This document shows, one piece after another, positions 44,859 through 52,976 of a stretch of 64,000 nucleotides of DNA. The notes beneath the pieces were generated by a model. It made no database searches. It was not told where the DNA came from and saw only the letters and a list, made by a program, of their open reading frames with translations. Location of the stretch: positions 1-64,000 of the forward strand of contig CBFHYX010000001.1 of NCBI GenBank assembly GCA_965660145.1, read 5' to 3'. Origin of the DNA: JABURQ01 sp029243145 (GTDB lineage: Bacteria; Planctomycetota; Planctomycetia; Planctomycetales; Planctomycetaceae). Within the stretch, counting starts at the first letter, position 1, and each line of letters opens with the position of its first letter. The translations under genes were made by a program, and so were the position numbers.

Positions 44859-46580
44859 TTACTTCTTGTTCAGATCCTGCAGATCGTCTCGCTCTTTGTA
44901 GGGCCTCACCGTGAGATACCAGTCTTCCCAACGCTGGGCGGCCTCGGCTCGCCAAGTTCGTGCTTCCACCTCTTTGCTGGTTCCTTTGGCCACCGATTGC
45001 AAAGGGTTTAGAGGAAGTCCTACGCCATCCAATTTTTTACTGAGGACGCACAACCCTGCATAGGCTTCGCGAGCGACATCGAAGTGAGGATCTTTGCGAA
45101 TTAGATGTATTAACAGAGGTGCTAGCTGCAAATCATTTCCGCGGGCGAGAGACCAGACCGCAATCGAACGAACTTCAGGATCGGGACTCTTCAGGAGTTT
45201 CAATAAGCGTTCTGTTTGCCCGATCAATTCTTCCCGTTGGCCGGCTTGAACTTGCTCGATGACCGCCTTTTGAAGGGGAACTAAATCTGCCGAGGCACTC
45301 GACTCAAGTTGTGCCAGCAAATCGGTGACAGGAACGTCGGTCGATTTGGTAATGATCTTCCCGTTTTTATTCTCGACGCCACGAAGATCGCTGGGAAGAC
45401 CGCGTCCACCCGCTAATAACCCGCTTCCAATTGTAGGCTCATCGGGGCGAGGAGGGCGAATTGATTTTGCGGTCGCTTTGTACAAAAACAAGGTGGCAAA
45501 ACAGGTGCTCACATCGGGGTTCGAGTCTCCCGACCAAGAGCCATTTGCAGCTTGAGTTTTGATCAGAAAATCGGCACCTGTCTGGTACCAGTCATGATCA
45601 CCCACTTTGTCGACCGCAGCGAAGGCGGCAAATCGTTCCAATCCGTAGAGATAATATAAACGCCAGACGGATTCGTTCAGTCCTAATTCCTCATCGCTGC
45701 CCAACAGTCGCAAGCTTGCCTTATATTTTCGCGACAACTCACCGGATGAAATCGCAACCAATTTTTCTTTCTGTTCGGAAATCTGCTCCTGATTTTCTTC
45801 TTCGGTGATGTCGACGATTTCCAGAATGCCACCGTATGTTTTGTAGTTTTTTTGTAATTGTTGTTGGCGTTTTTGAACTATTCGCTGTTCGATCACTCCG
45901 TTGGGGTACAACATTCGCAAGCACAGGGCCATGCTACTTCCACCGGCTGCAATCAAACTTGGCTTCGCACCCGAACGATTTTCGCGTGATGCTTCATTCG
46001 GATGGTAGAGAAAACCTCCATCAGGAAGTTGCGTGTTGGAAAGCCAATTTGCGGCCTTATTCCAGGCTTTTTCAGGGATTTCGATTCCCGCACGATGAGC
46101 CGACCACAAACCGAGCAAAGCATATTGCGTGATGCTTGTATCGCCAACCTTCTCATCCCCCTGATTCGGATAATACCAGCCTCCGACCTCTCGTTGACCT
46201 TCCAGAATATAATTGGCAATCATCTGGAGTTCGGTTTTATACGTCTCGCCGCCCAAGGCATCGTAAAGCAACGCCGTCACGCCTGCGGTGTAGTATTGAT
46301 TTCTCAGATTCTTTCCATACTGGCCTGATTGAAAATTCTTCTGATGGGCCTTCAATACGCCCTGAATGTAAGCGTCGTCTTTAGGAGTCCCCGTTTTCAA
46401 CAATGTGTACGCCACCAACACATCGGACTGGGTAGTATCGGTCGCTTCGGCGATCAAGAAACGACGAGCTTTCTGAACCGCTGCTTTCACTTCCGCATCA
46501 GTCGCGGCGTCAAGCACAGAAACATCCTCACAGATAAGGAGGCAGGCAGTGAGCAACATCAGGCAACGTATTGAGAGCAT
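44859..46580 (-). CDS. Secreted prenyltransferase/squalene-cyclase-fold repeat protein
   Basis: A 573-residue protein, started at 46580, where a signal peptide begins (MLSIRCLMLLTACLLICEDV). Alpha-alpha barrel repeats of the terpene-cyclase type follow: GGWYYPNQG, DGGFLYHPNE and NGSWSGDSNPDVSTCFATL. The second part (about 440-570) looks like HEAT-type helices. The DxDD catalytic motif of squalene-hopene cyclase is not seen, so it is probably a binding or structural protein. The ParA gene lies upstream; a 14-base perfect hairpin separates them. Confidence 0.8.
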   Translation of the reverse strand: MLSIRCLMLLTACLLICEDVSVLDAATDAEVKAAVQKARRFLIAEATDTTQSDVLVAYTLLKTGTPKDDAYIQGVLKAHQKNFQSGQYGKNLRNQYYTAGVTALLYDALGGETYKTELQMIANYILEGQREVGGWYYPNQGDEKVGDTSITQYALLGLWSAHRAGIEIPEKAWNKAANWLSNTQLPDGGFLYHPNEASRENRSGAKPSLIAAGGSSMALCLRMLYPNGVIEQRIVQKRQQQLQKNYKTYGGILEIVDITEEENQEQISEQKEKLVAISSGELSRKYKASLRLLGSDEELGLNESVWRLYYLYGLERFAAFAAVDKVGDHDWYQTGADFLIKTQAANGSWSGDSNPDVSTCFATLFLYKATAKSIRPPRPDEPTIGSGLLAGGRGLPSDLRGVENKNGKIITKSTDVPVTDLLAQLESSASADLVPLQKAVIEQVQAGQREELIGQTERLLKLLKSPDPEVRSIAVWSLARGNDLQLAPLLIHLIRKDPHFDVAREAYAGLCVLSKKLDGVGLPLNPLQSVAKGTSKEVEARTWRAEAAQRWEDWYLTVRPYKERDDLQDLNKK

Positions 46581-46599
46581 AAGTGGAAACCGGAGAGTA

Positions 46600-46634
46600 A
46601 TGAAGGAATCAACGTGGCCCGTTGATTCCTTCAT
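46600..46634. other. Perfect 14-base inverted repeat upstream of the cyclase-fold gene
   Basis: ATGAAGGAATCAAC (46600-46613) and GTTGATTCCTTCAT (46621-46634) are exact reverse complements around a 7-base loop. It ends 20 bases before the start codon at 46580. No T-run follows on either strand, so it is either a terminator-like structure of parA, a 5' leader hairpin, or an operator. Confidence 0.6.
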
Positions 46635-46701
46635 CTTACTCAGGAAAGACACGCCAGGTCAAATTTTCTCAACATCGGCACCTTCTCAAACGATTTCGCA
46701 G

Positions 46702-47646
46702 TCACGCAGCCTCAGAGATTCGGTCTCCGTCGTTTTCGCTGTCGGGCAATAACAAGTCAGACTGTTCTGGCATTTCGGGACGGGATTGCGGAGTCGCCGA
46801 CAATGAGGACGCTGGCTGGATCGGACTGGTCGCAGGAGAACTCTGATTAAGGGCCGCTTCCTGTTCGATCACTTCGCTCGACAGATTGTTGTAATCGATG
46901 GCTCCCGCACATTTGGGTTCATACTCAAAAATCGGTTTACCGAAACTGGGAGCTTCTGCCAGTTTGATGTTTCGACGAATCCGGCTGTCAAAGATTTTCG
47001 CGTGGGACCACGGAGATCCGGGATCGCTCTGAGATAAGAAGTTAAACAGGTCATCCGTAATGTCTTGTGCGAGACGAGTTCCCGTCTCGTATAAACAGAG
47101 CACCACACCAGAAACGGTCAGTCGTCGATTGAGACGACGTTTGACCAAAGCCGTGGTTTCAAACAATTTCGACAATCCCTGCAACGCCAAAAAGTGGGGC
47201 TGTAGAGGAATGAACACTTCTGTCGCTGCGGTGAGTGCATTGATGGTCAACACGCCCAGTGATGGTGGACAGTCGAAGATCACATAATCGAGTGACTGAA
47301 CTTCAGGATCGGATTCCATCGCTTCTTTCAGAATGAATTCTTTCCGATCCTCGCCGGAAAGTTCAACTTCTGCAGCAGCAAGGTCAATATTTGAAGGAAT
47401 CACCCATAAGTTGGAATCCACCATTTTCTTGCTTTGGGAAAAAGTCCGCGCTCCGGCGAACACATCGTAGATAGTGGCTGTCCCGTTATACGCTTCTTCT
47501 CCGACATGGAGACTGGCATGTCCCTGCGGATCGAGATCAACAAGACACACTTTTCGCCCTTGCGCGGCGAGTCCGGCGGCAAGATTGACACTGGTCGTCG
47601 TTTTACCGACGCCGCCCTTCTGATTCATGACGGCGATGATACGCAT
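46702..47646 (-). CDS. ParA/Soj-family ATPase
   Basis: A 314-residue protein with the deviant Walker A KGGVGKTTTSVNLA at the N-terminus, DLDPQGHAS and FDCPPSLGVLTINAL. It has a Pro/Ser-rich tail of about 50 residues. Proteins of this type position chromosomes, plasmids or other cargo. No ParB gene or parS-like site lies nearby, so a chromosome-partition role cannot be claimed. Starts at ATG 47646 after the hairpin-free gap 47647-47816, in which I see nothing else. Confidence 0.88.
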   Translation of the reverse strand: MRIIAVMNQKGGVGKTTTSVNLAAGLAAQGRKVCLVDLDPQGHASLHVGEEAYNGTATIYDVFAGARTFSQSKKMVDSNLWVIPSNIDLAAAEVELSGEDRKEFILKEAMESDPEVQSLDYVIFDCPPSLGVLTINALTAATEVFIPLQPHFLALQGLSKLFETTALVKRRLNRRLTVSGVVLCLYETGTRLAQDITDDLFNFLSQSDPGSPWSHAKIFDSRIRRNIKLAEAPSFGKPIFEYEPKCAGAIDYNNLSSEVIEQEAALNQSSPATSPIQPASSLSATPQSRPEMPEQSDLLLPDSENDGDRISEAA

Positions 47647-47816
47647 GGGAATCCTTTCCCTGATTATGAAGTCGTCAGTTGACGAATATTTTGTTGGGGT
47701 CCGCGAAAATGTTGCCGCGCAGCGGCGGGGACAAGTTCGGGTCGGAAGTATAGGATCCCGGAAGCAGTCTGGGAAGAGGAATCATAAAACACCATAAAGC
47801 ATGATCGGTCAATGTT

Positions 47817-48191
47817 TTAGGATGCGCTTTTAGTTACTCTGTTCAGCAGTAAAGCTACCACCAGCCCAAGAAACATACCTCCTATGATGTAAAATTTCCC
47901 CCAACCAACGTCTAACACTTCAATCAGTGCAAGAATCGCATCGGAATGATTCGTCTCGGTCCATTCGCGAGTGAGATCACCATACCGGCCCATATCCACA
48001 TGCGAAGTTTTCAGAACGAGGAGAAAGAATACGATCACTCCTCCTGAGAAAACCAAAAATGGCGTTTTGTAGGTCGGTAATTTATATCGCTTCGTGGTAT
48101 AGAGACTCAGAAACAGACCACTAATCGTCAATACAATCAATGCTTGTATCAGTGATCCTAGTTTCGGAAGATAAAGCCCAAGAACAATCAT
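47817..48191 (-). CDS. Small membrane protein of unknown function
   Basis: A 124-residue protein with three to four hydrophobic segments: one near the N-terminus (SLIQALIVLTISGLFLSLYT), one in the middle (FLVFSGGVIVFFLLVL) and one at the C-terminus (FYIIGGMFLGLVVALLL). A soluble loop of about 45 residues lies before the last. I recognise no family. It precedes parA on the same strand with a 170-base gap and is divergent from the HD-domain gene. Confidence 0.6.
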   Translation of the reverse strand: MIVLGLYLPKLGSLIQALIVLTISGLFLSLYTTKRYKLPTYKTPFLVFSGGVIVFFLLVLKTSHVDMGRYGDLTREWTETNHSDAILALIEVLDVGWGKFYIIGGMFLGLVVALLLNRVTKSAS

Positions 48192-48364
48192 CGGCTAACT
48201 CTTATTAATGTGTATAGGTCAGTTGTCGTATTCTACAGACAACGGTAGCGATGAACGAGGAAATTCACATTTCCTCTTGCTCACACAATCGACTCGATTA
48301 GAATAAGCAAATACCGAGTTCGCTTTCTCATTGATGTTGCACCACACAAATGTGGTGATCTTTC

Positions 48365-49036
48365 ATGACTCACGAAAAATTGCGGCGTCAAATTCTGTCT
48401 GAAACCGCCCGTCTCTTGATCACTCAGCAGGAGACTCTTGTCGGACGTGCTCGACTTCGAGCCGCTCGCAAACTGTATAAAGGCTGGGTGAAACCTGCCG
48501 ACATGCCCACAGATCGAGAAATCCATGCGGAACTGGATCGCATGTCGAATTTTCATCAGCCGGTTCCCGAAGACCGGTTTGCGCTGTTTCGCCAGCTATT
48601 GATCGCTTTGGAAAAAGTACAACAACCCAAGAAAAAACATCCCGAAGGAGACGCTCTCAACCACAGCTTGCAAGTTTACGATCTGGTCTGCGATGAAGTT
48701 CCCTACGACGAAGAAATGCTGCTGGCTGCACTGTTACACGATGTTGGGAAAGGAATCGATCCCAAAAATCATCTCGAAGCGGGACTCGGTGTCCTGGGAG
48801 AAACGATCACAGAACGAACAGTCTGGCTGATCGCCAACTGTCACGAAGCTCGAAAAATCAAAGAAGGCACCATCGGCATGCGTGCCCGTAAACGACTGCA
48901 AAATTCGGAAAACTATGAAGACATCATCTTGCTGGCAGAAAGCGACCTTCAAGGCCGTCAGGTGGGAGTTTCCATTCCCCAACTCGATGACGCCTTGGAA
49001 CATATTCGATCTTTAGAGACCGAGTTTGGTTTGTGA
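48365..49036 (+). CDS. HD-domain protein, probable phosphohydrolase
   Basis: A 223-residue protein with an HD domain: NHSLQVYDLV (first His), AALLHDVGKGI (the HD pair) and IANCHEARKIKEG. An Arg/Lys-rich helical N-terminal part of about 80 residues precedes it. HD proteins hydrolyse nucleotides or cyclic nucleotides; the substrate is unknown. A degenerate receiver protein gene starts 66 bases downstream on the same strand, so the two may form a signalling unit. Confidence 0.82.
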   Translation: MTHEKLRRQILSETARLLITQQETLVGRARLRAARKLYKGWVKPADMPTDREIHAELDRMSNFHQPVPEDRFALFRQLLIALEKVQQPKKKHPEGDALNHSLQVYDLVCDEVPYDEEMLLAALLHDVGKGIDPKNHLEAGLGVLGETITERTVWLIANCHEARKIKEGTIGMRARKRLQNSENYEDIILLAESDLQGRQVGVSIPQLDDALEHIRSLETEFGL

Positions 49037-49102
49037 GAGACACTGAGTACAATCGATGACTCACTTTGAATGATTATTGTTAAATGTGATAGGAGCCAAC
49101 GC

Positions 49103-49477
49103 GTGTCGAAAAAAGTTCTCGATGTGGGTCAATGCAACCCCGACCATTCTTCCCTGAGTCATTTTCTGACTTCAAATTTCGATGTTCAGGTCGACCGATC
49201 CCACGAAATGGACGACACCTTACAGAAGATGCTCGCGAATCAGTACGACCTAGTGATGATCAATCGCAAAATCGACCGCGATTACTCGGATGGCATGGAA
49301 ATCCTCAGAACGATCAAAGCCGATGAGACCATGAAAGATGTACCGGTCGTTCTCATTTCCAATTACGAGGACGCTCAGGAAACCGCCGTCAAAGCGGGTG
49401 CTGCTCCCGGCTTCGGGAAAGCTCAATTAAGCGATCCGGCAACTCTCGAAAAAGTGACCGCAATTCTGGGAAGTTGA
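49103..49477 (+). CDS. Receiver-like (CheY-fold) protein lacking the phospho-acceptor
   Basis: A 124-residue protein from the GTG at 49103, preceded by AGGAG at seven bases. The fold pattern is a receiver: VSKKVLDVGQCNPDH (strand 1), YDLVMINRKIDRD (strand 3), VPVVLISNYEDAQE (strand 4) and PGFGKAQL with the conserved Lys. The acidic pair after strand 1 is replaced by GQCN, and the phospho-acceptor Asp is Asn (INR). Phosphorylation at the usual site is therefore unlikely. It follows the HD-domain gene and precedes a convergent nucleoside-hydrolase-like gene. Confidence 0.8.
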   Translation: MSKKVLDVGQCNPDHSSLSHFLTSNFDVQVDRSHEMDDTLQKMLANQYDLVMINRKIDRDYSDGMEILRTIKADETMKDVPVVLISNYEDAQETAVKAGAAPGFGKAQLSDPATLEKVTAILGS

Positions 49478-49491
49478 GCACGCTTCACCGG

Positions 49492-50448
49492 CTAGCTGAT
49501 CGGTTCAAAGAATCGACTCAGTTCGTGTTCGAGATCCGAGGGATTGAATCCGACCACGATTTCGACATCTTCAGTCGTCTGAGTTCGCATTCGTCGATCA
49601 ATCACACTCATCCCGCGAGTGAGATCACCTTGCAACTCAACATCGACATGTCGCATTTCTGTCGTGAGTTGTGCCGGTTCGGTCACAGCCATCAATGCGA
49701 GCAACTCTGACAATGAGACCCCTTCGACGCCAAGATGCGAATGGTTGGCGCGCAAGAAATAAGTGACCAGTTTTTTGAAGAATCCTCCCAGAGCGCCCGC
49801 AGACTCAAACTGAAACCGATTCAGTTCTTCAAACGAAAACACAAATTGGCTCGCCACATCGAGCGGGACCAGCGTTTTTGTGCAGTGAGAATTCATGACA
49901 GCGTGAGCCGCATCGGGATCCGCATGAAAGTTGAAATCGGCGACCGCCGTCACGTCGCCCGGCCCTTGATTGACACCACCGAAACAAACCAAGCGGTTCA
50001 GTTGTTCCAAAAAGTCGGGCATGCGTTCTACGGCTAATTGAATGTTCGTGAGAGGGCCGAATGTCAGCAAGGTAATATCGCCCTGCATCTCGCGAACCAG
50101 TTCCGTCATTAATTTCACGGAACTCTTTAAGTGTTGCAGCGAACTGACGGGAGGTTCGATCTCTCCTAAGCCTCGCGTTCCGTGTAAATCCACGGGACGA
50201 GCATTGCCTCCGAGCGAATCATACGAAGAGACGGGGGTGGGATTTGAACAACAGCCCAGCCGCGGCCATTTGACGGGATCGAGCGATTCCAGGATCGATT
50301 GCAGGTTGCGAGTCGCCTGCTCTCCTGAAACGACACCCGCTGTGGCTGTCAACGCGAGGACATCCAGACGAGGATCAGTTAACGCCAAAGCAATCGCCAG
50401 CGCATCGCCAATCCCCGGATCGGCATCGATAATCACTTTGTGAGTCAC
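49492..50448 (-). CDS. Nucleoside hydrolase-like protein (IunH family)
   Basis: A 318-residue protein of the inosine/uridine-preferring nucleoside hydrolase family: DADPGIGDALAIALAL near the N-terminus and LLTFGPLTNIQLAVE in the middle. The family motif DxDPGxDD appears as DADPGIGD, so the first Asp of the pair is Gly. The late HD motif that binds metal is also not present in canonical form (GVSLSELLALMAV). The fold is clear but activity on ribosides is uncertain. Confidence 0.75.
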   Translation of the reverse strand: MTHKVIIDADPGIGDALAIALALTDPRLDVLALTATAGVVSGEQATRNLQSILESLDPVKWPRLGCCSNPTPVSSYDSLGGNARPVDLHGTRGLGEIEPPVSSLQHLKSSVKLMTELVREMQGDITLLTFGPLTNIQLAVERMPDFLEQLNRLVCFGGVNQGPGDVTAVADFNFHADPDAAHAVMNSHCTKTLVPLDVASQFVFSFEELNRFQFESAGALGGFFKKLVTYFLRANHSHLGVEGVSLSELLALMAVTEPAQLTTEMRHVDVELQGDLTRGMSVIDRRMRTQTTEDVEIVVGFNPSDLEHELSRFFEPIS

Positions 50449-50647
50449 TGAATTCGTTCCTGAAAACGGAGTGAGCCGGACGCTTTCATCATACTCGCCA
50501 ACCTCCAGACAGCCAATGGCTTATCATTGAGGTTCTGAAAAAGTGTCCGAACGGCCAATGTACTCTGGGAATTCGCTCTGATAGACTACATCTCACCAGA
50601 ATATGATCCACGGTGTTCGAGACTTGATTGCGAAAGAGACTCCAGAA

Positions 50648-52954
50648 ATGAACGTGCTAACTCGCTGCTTGCTGGGTTGCCTCATCACTGTTTCGATAAC
50701 AGTTCAGGCGGAGGATGATCTCACATCCAAGTTTGGCTTTGATGGGCTGGAAATTTATAAAAGCTCGTTTCGTTCCGGTAATTTGCTCGCGGGCGATTTC
50801 AATCACGATGGCAAACAGGATGTCCTAGTGATCGATAACAGCAAAAGTCGCATCGATCTGTTTCAGCAACAAAATCCTGCAAGCAAAAAAGAGACTAAAT
50901 CCTCGAATTCGGTGAATGAAATTCTCAATGACGGGCGATTCGAACATCGTAAAATTCCCGTCGATCATCGCATTTCTTCGCTCACCGTTGGTGATCTCAA
51001 TCACGATGGGCGAACCGATATTGCATACATCGGTCTTCCCGACCGGTTGGTTGTTTTATTGCAGCAAGAGGATGCCAGCTTTGAAGCCATGCCCGAACAA
51101 AGGCTGGCGGGAGTATCGACTTCCAGTTGGGCCATTGATGCCGGTGATCTGAATCAGGATGGCAAAGAAGATTTGGTCATTCTCGGCAAAAAAGAAACCT
51201 GGGTACTGCGACAGTCAGACAAAGGTTTCGAACGCCCTGAAAAGTTACTCAATACCTCCGAAAAATTATCCATTGCTCGTATTGTCGATCTCGATGGTGA
51301 TGGCAGAAATGATCTTTGCTATCTGGCTTCCAACGGTCAGGAGACCATCTTCTGTGCGCGATTGCAGGATCAACAAGGCAAGTTGGGAGCCGAGCTTCAA
51401 TTCGACGTAAAACGTCAACGCTCACTGACGACCGAAAATATTGATGGTGATCCGGGAGACGAAATTCTCACCATCGATCCGCTCACCAACCGAGTCAAAG
51501 TTCTCAAACTGGTCAAGTCACAACAACAGGCCGGTGAGCTGGCCGGCAAACTTGTGCAATACGGCTTCGGTGGTAGCGAAGGCGCACGAGATCGAGACCT
51601 GGCCATCGGTGACATTGATGCGGATGGTAAAATCGATATTGTTGCGACCGATCCGTCAGGGGCACAGGTGTTTGTGTTTCGACAAACAGAAAACTCAGGA
51701 CTCGACTTGGGGACTGCATTCCCCGGACTGCAAGGAGCTTCGCAAGTACGGATTGGAAAAATCTCTGCGAACAAACCGGCAGCCGTGATTACCCTGAGTT
51801 CCAAAGAAAAATCTATCGGCGTGAGTCACATGCAAGACGGACGATTGTCGATTCCCACCATCTTGCCCACCGCCGGTGAACCCGTTGCTCTGGAAGTGGC
51901 CGACCTCAATCAGGACGGCCTCGATGAGATTATCTATGTGAGCCGGGAACGCGATGGTCGGTCTTCTAAATATTTCGTCAAGACACTGCAACTTGAGGGC
52001 AATGATTGGAAATCGATCAATGAAAAAGGAGTGGAAGTCGATCTTTCCTCCTCTCCCGACCGTCTCTCTGTGGCAGATTTGAACCGCGATACGCATCCCG
52101 ATTTCCTGATCTCACAAGGATCAGAACGCCCGCAACTGATTCTCTTGTCGGACGCCGAGGGTCAATTGAAAGTGATCGAACCGGCAGAGGGATTCACACT
52201 GGGAACCGTCGATGCAGGAGCCGTTTATCTCGGCACCGCAAAAAACCCCGCAGTGGTTGTGTCTCAAGACAATTTTGCCCGCAGCTTTCAACTCGATGAA
52301 AACAACCACTGGAAACTACTGGAACAATTCAATGCGAATGAACCGAATGCTAAACTTGCCGGTTCGGTATTACTAAATCTTGACGGTCAACCGGGTGACG
52401 AAATTGTGTTGGTCGATACCGGCGTTAAACGACTCCGAATTCTTCGCAAGGAACAGCCCGACCCACAATACACAGCTTGGAAAGAAATTGAACTGGGCGA
52501 TTTCCCCTTTCGATCCGCGCGTCGTGGTGACCTGAATTGTGACGGCCAAGAAGACTTTCTCTTGTTTGGAGGCAGCCGGTTTGCCGTTCTCTACGCCGGA
52601 CGAACTGATCCTGAGTTAAAAGAAATTGCCTCCTTTGAAACGGCTCTCGAAAAAGTGTTCTTCGCCGACGTGGTGGTCGGTGATCTCAGTCACGATGACA
52701 AGACCGATCTCATCGTTCTCGATACCCGGTCGCATTATCTGGAAATCCTCGACTACGATGCCGAAGCAGGACTTCGTCACGTCATGCACTTCAAAATCTT
52801 TGAAGACAAAAGTTTCACCAGTTCTGATGAATCGGGCGGTGCCGAACCGCGCGAAGGCATCGTTGCCGATGTGACGGGTGATGGCATGAACGATTTGATC
52901 ATTCTGGTCCACGACCGCCTGATTGTTTACCCGCAAGATGCGGGCAGCAAGTAG
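50648..52954 (+). CDS. Secreted FG-GAP/VCBS repeat protein
   Basis: A 768-residue protein from ATG 50648, where a signal peptide begins (MNVLTRCLLGCLITVSITVQA). It carries about twelve calcium-binding FG-GAP repeats of the DxNxDGxxD type, among them DFNHDGKQD, DLNHDGRTD, DLNQDGKED, DLDGDGRND, DIDADGKID and DVTGDGMND. These form integrin-like beta-propellers at the cell surface or in the periplasm. No enzymatic domain is visible. It is convergent with a sulfatase gene. Confidence 0.85.
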   Translation: MNVLTRCLLGCLITVSITVQAEDDLTSKFGFDGLEIYKSSFRSGNLLAGDFNHDGKQDVLVIDNSKSRIDLFQQQNPASKKETKSSNSVNEILNDGRFEHRKIPVDHRISSLTVGDLNHDGRTDIAYIGLPDRLVVLLQQEDASFEAMPEQRLAGVSTSSWAIDAGDLNQDGKEDLVILGKKETWVLRQSDKGFERPEKLLNTSEKLSIARIVDLDGDGRNDLCYLASNGQETIFCARLQDQQGKLGAELQFDVKRQRSLTTENIDGDPGDEILTIDPLTNRVKVLKLVKSQQQAGELAGKLVQYGFGGSEGARDRDLAIGDIDADGKIDIVATDPSGAQVFVFRQTENSGLDLGTAFPGLQGASQVRIGKISANKPAAVITLSSKEKSIGVSHMQDGRLSIPTILPTAGEPVALEVADLNQDGLDEIIYVSRERDGRSSKYFVKTLQLEGNDWKSINEKGVEVDLSSSPDRLSVADLNRDTHPDFLISQGSERPQLILLSDAEGQLKVIEPAEGFTLGTVDAGAVYLGTAKNPAVVVSQDNFARSFQLDENNHWKLLEQFNANEPNAKLAGSVLLNLDGQPGDEIVLVDTGVKRLRILRKEQPDPQYTAWKEIELGDFPFRSARRGDLNCDGQEDFLLFGGSRFAVLYAGRTDPELKEIASFETALEKVFFADVVVGDLSHDDKTDLIVLDTRSHYLEILDYDAEAGLRHVMHFKIFEDKSFTSSDESGGAEPREGIVADVTGDGMNDLIILVHDRLIVYPQDAGSK

Positions 52955-52976
52955 TCGTTGTGTGGTCAATTAACGA

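Noticed and set aside
44859..46580. Squalene-hopene cyclase
   Set aside because: The fold matches, but the catalytic DxDD motif is absent and a signal peptide is present.
46702..48191. parAB partition locus
   Set aside because: No ParB gene or parS-like palindrome near the ParA gene.
50800..52900. Repeated GATCTCAATCACGATGG-like segments as a DNA repeat or CRISPR
   Set aside because: They encode the FG-GAP calcium motifs of the protein and vary at codon level.
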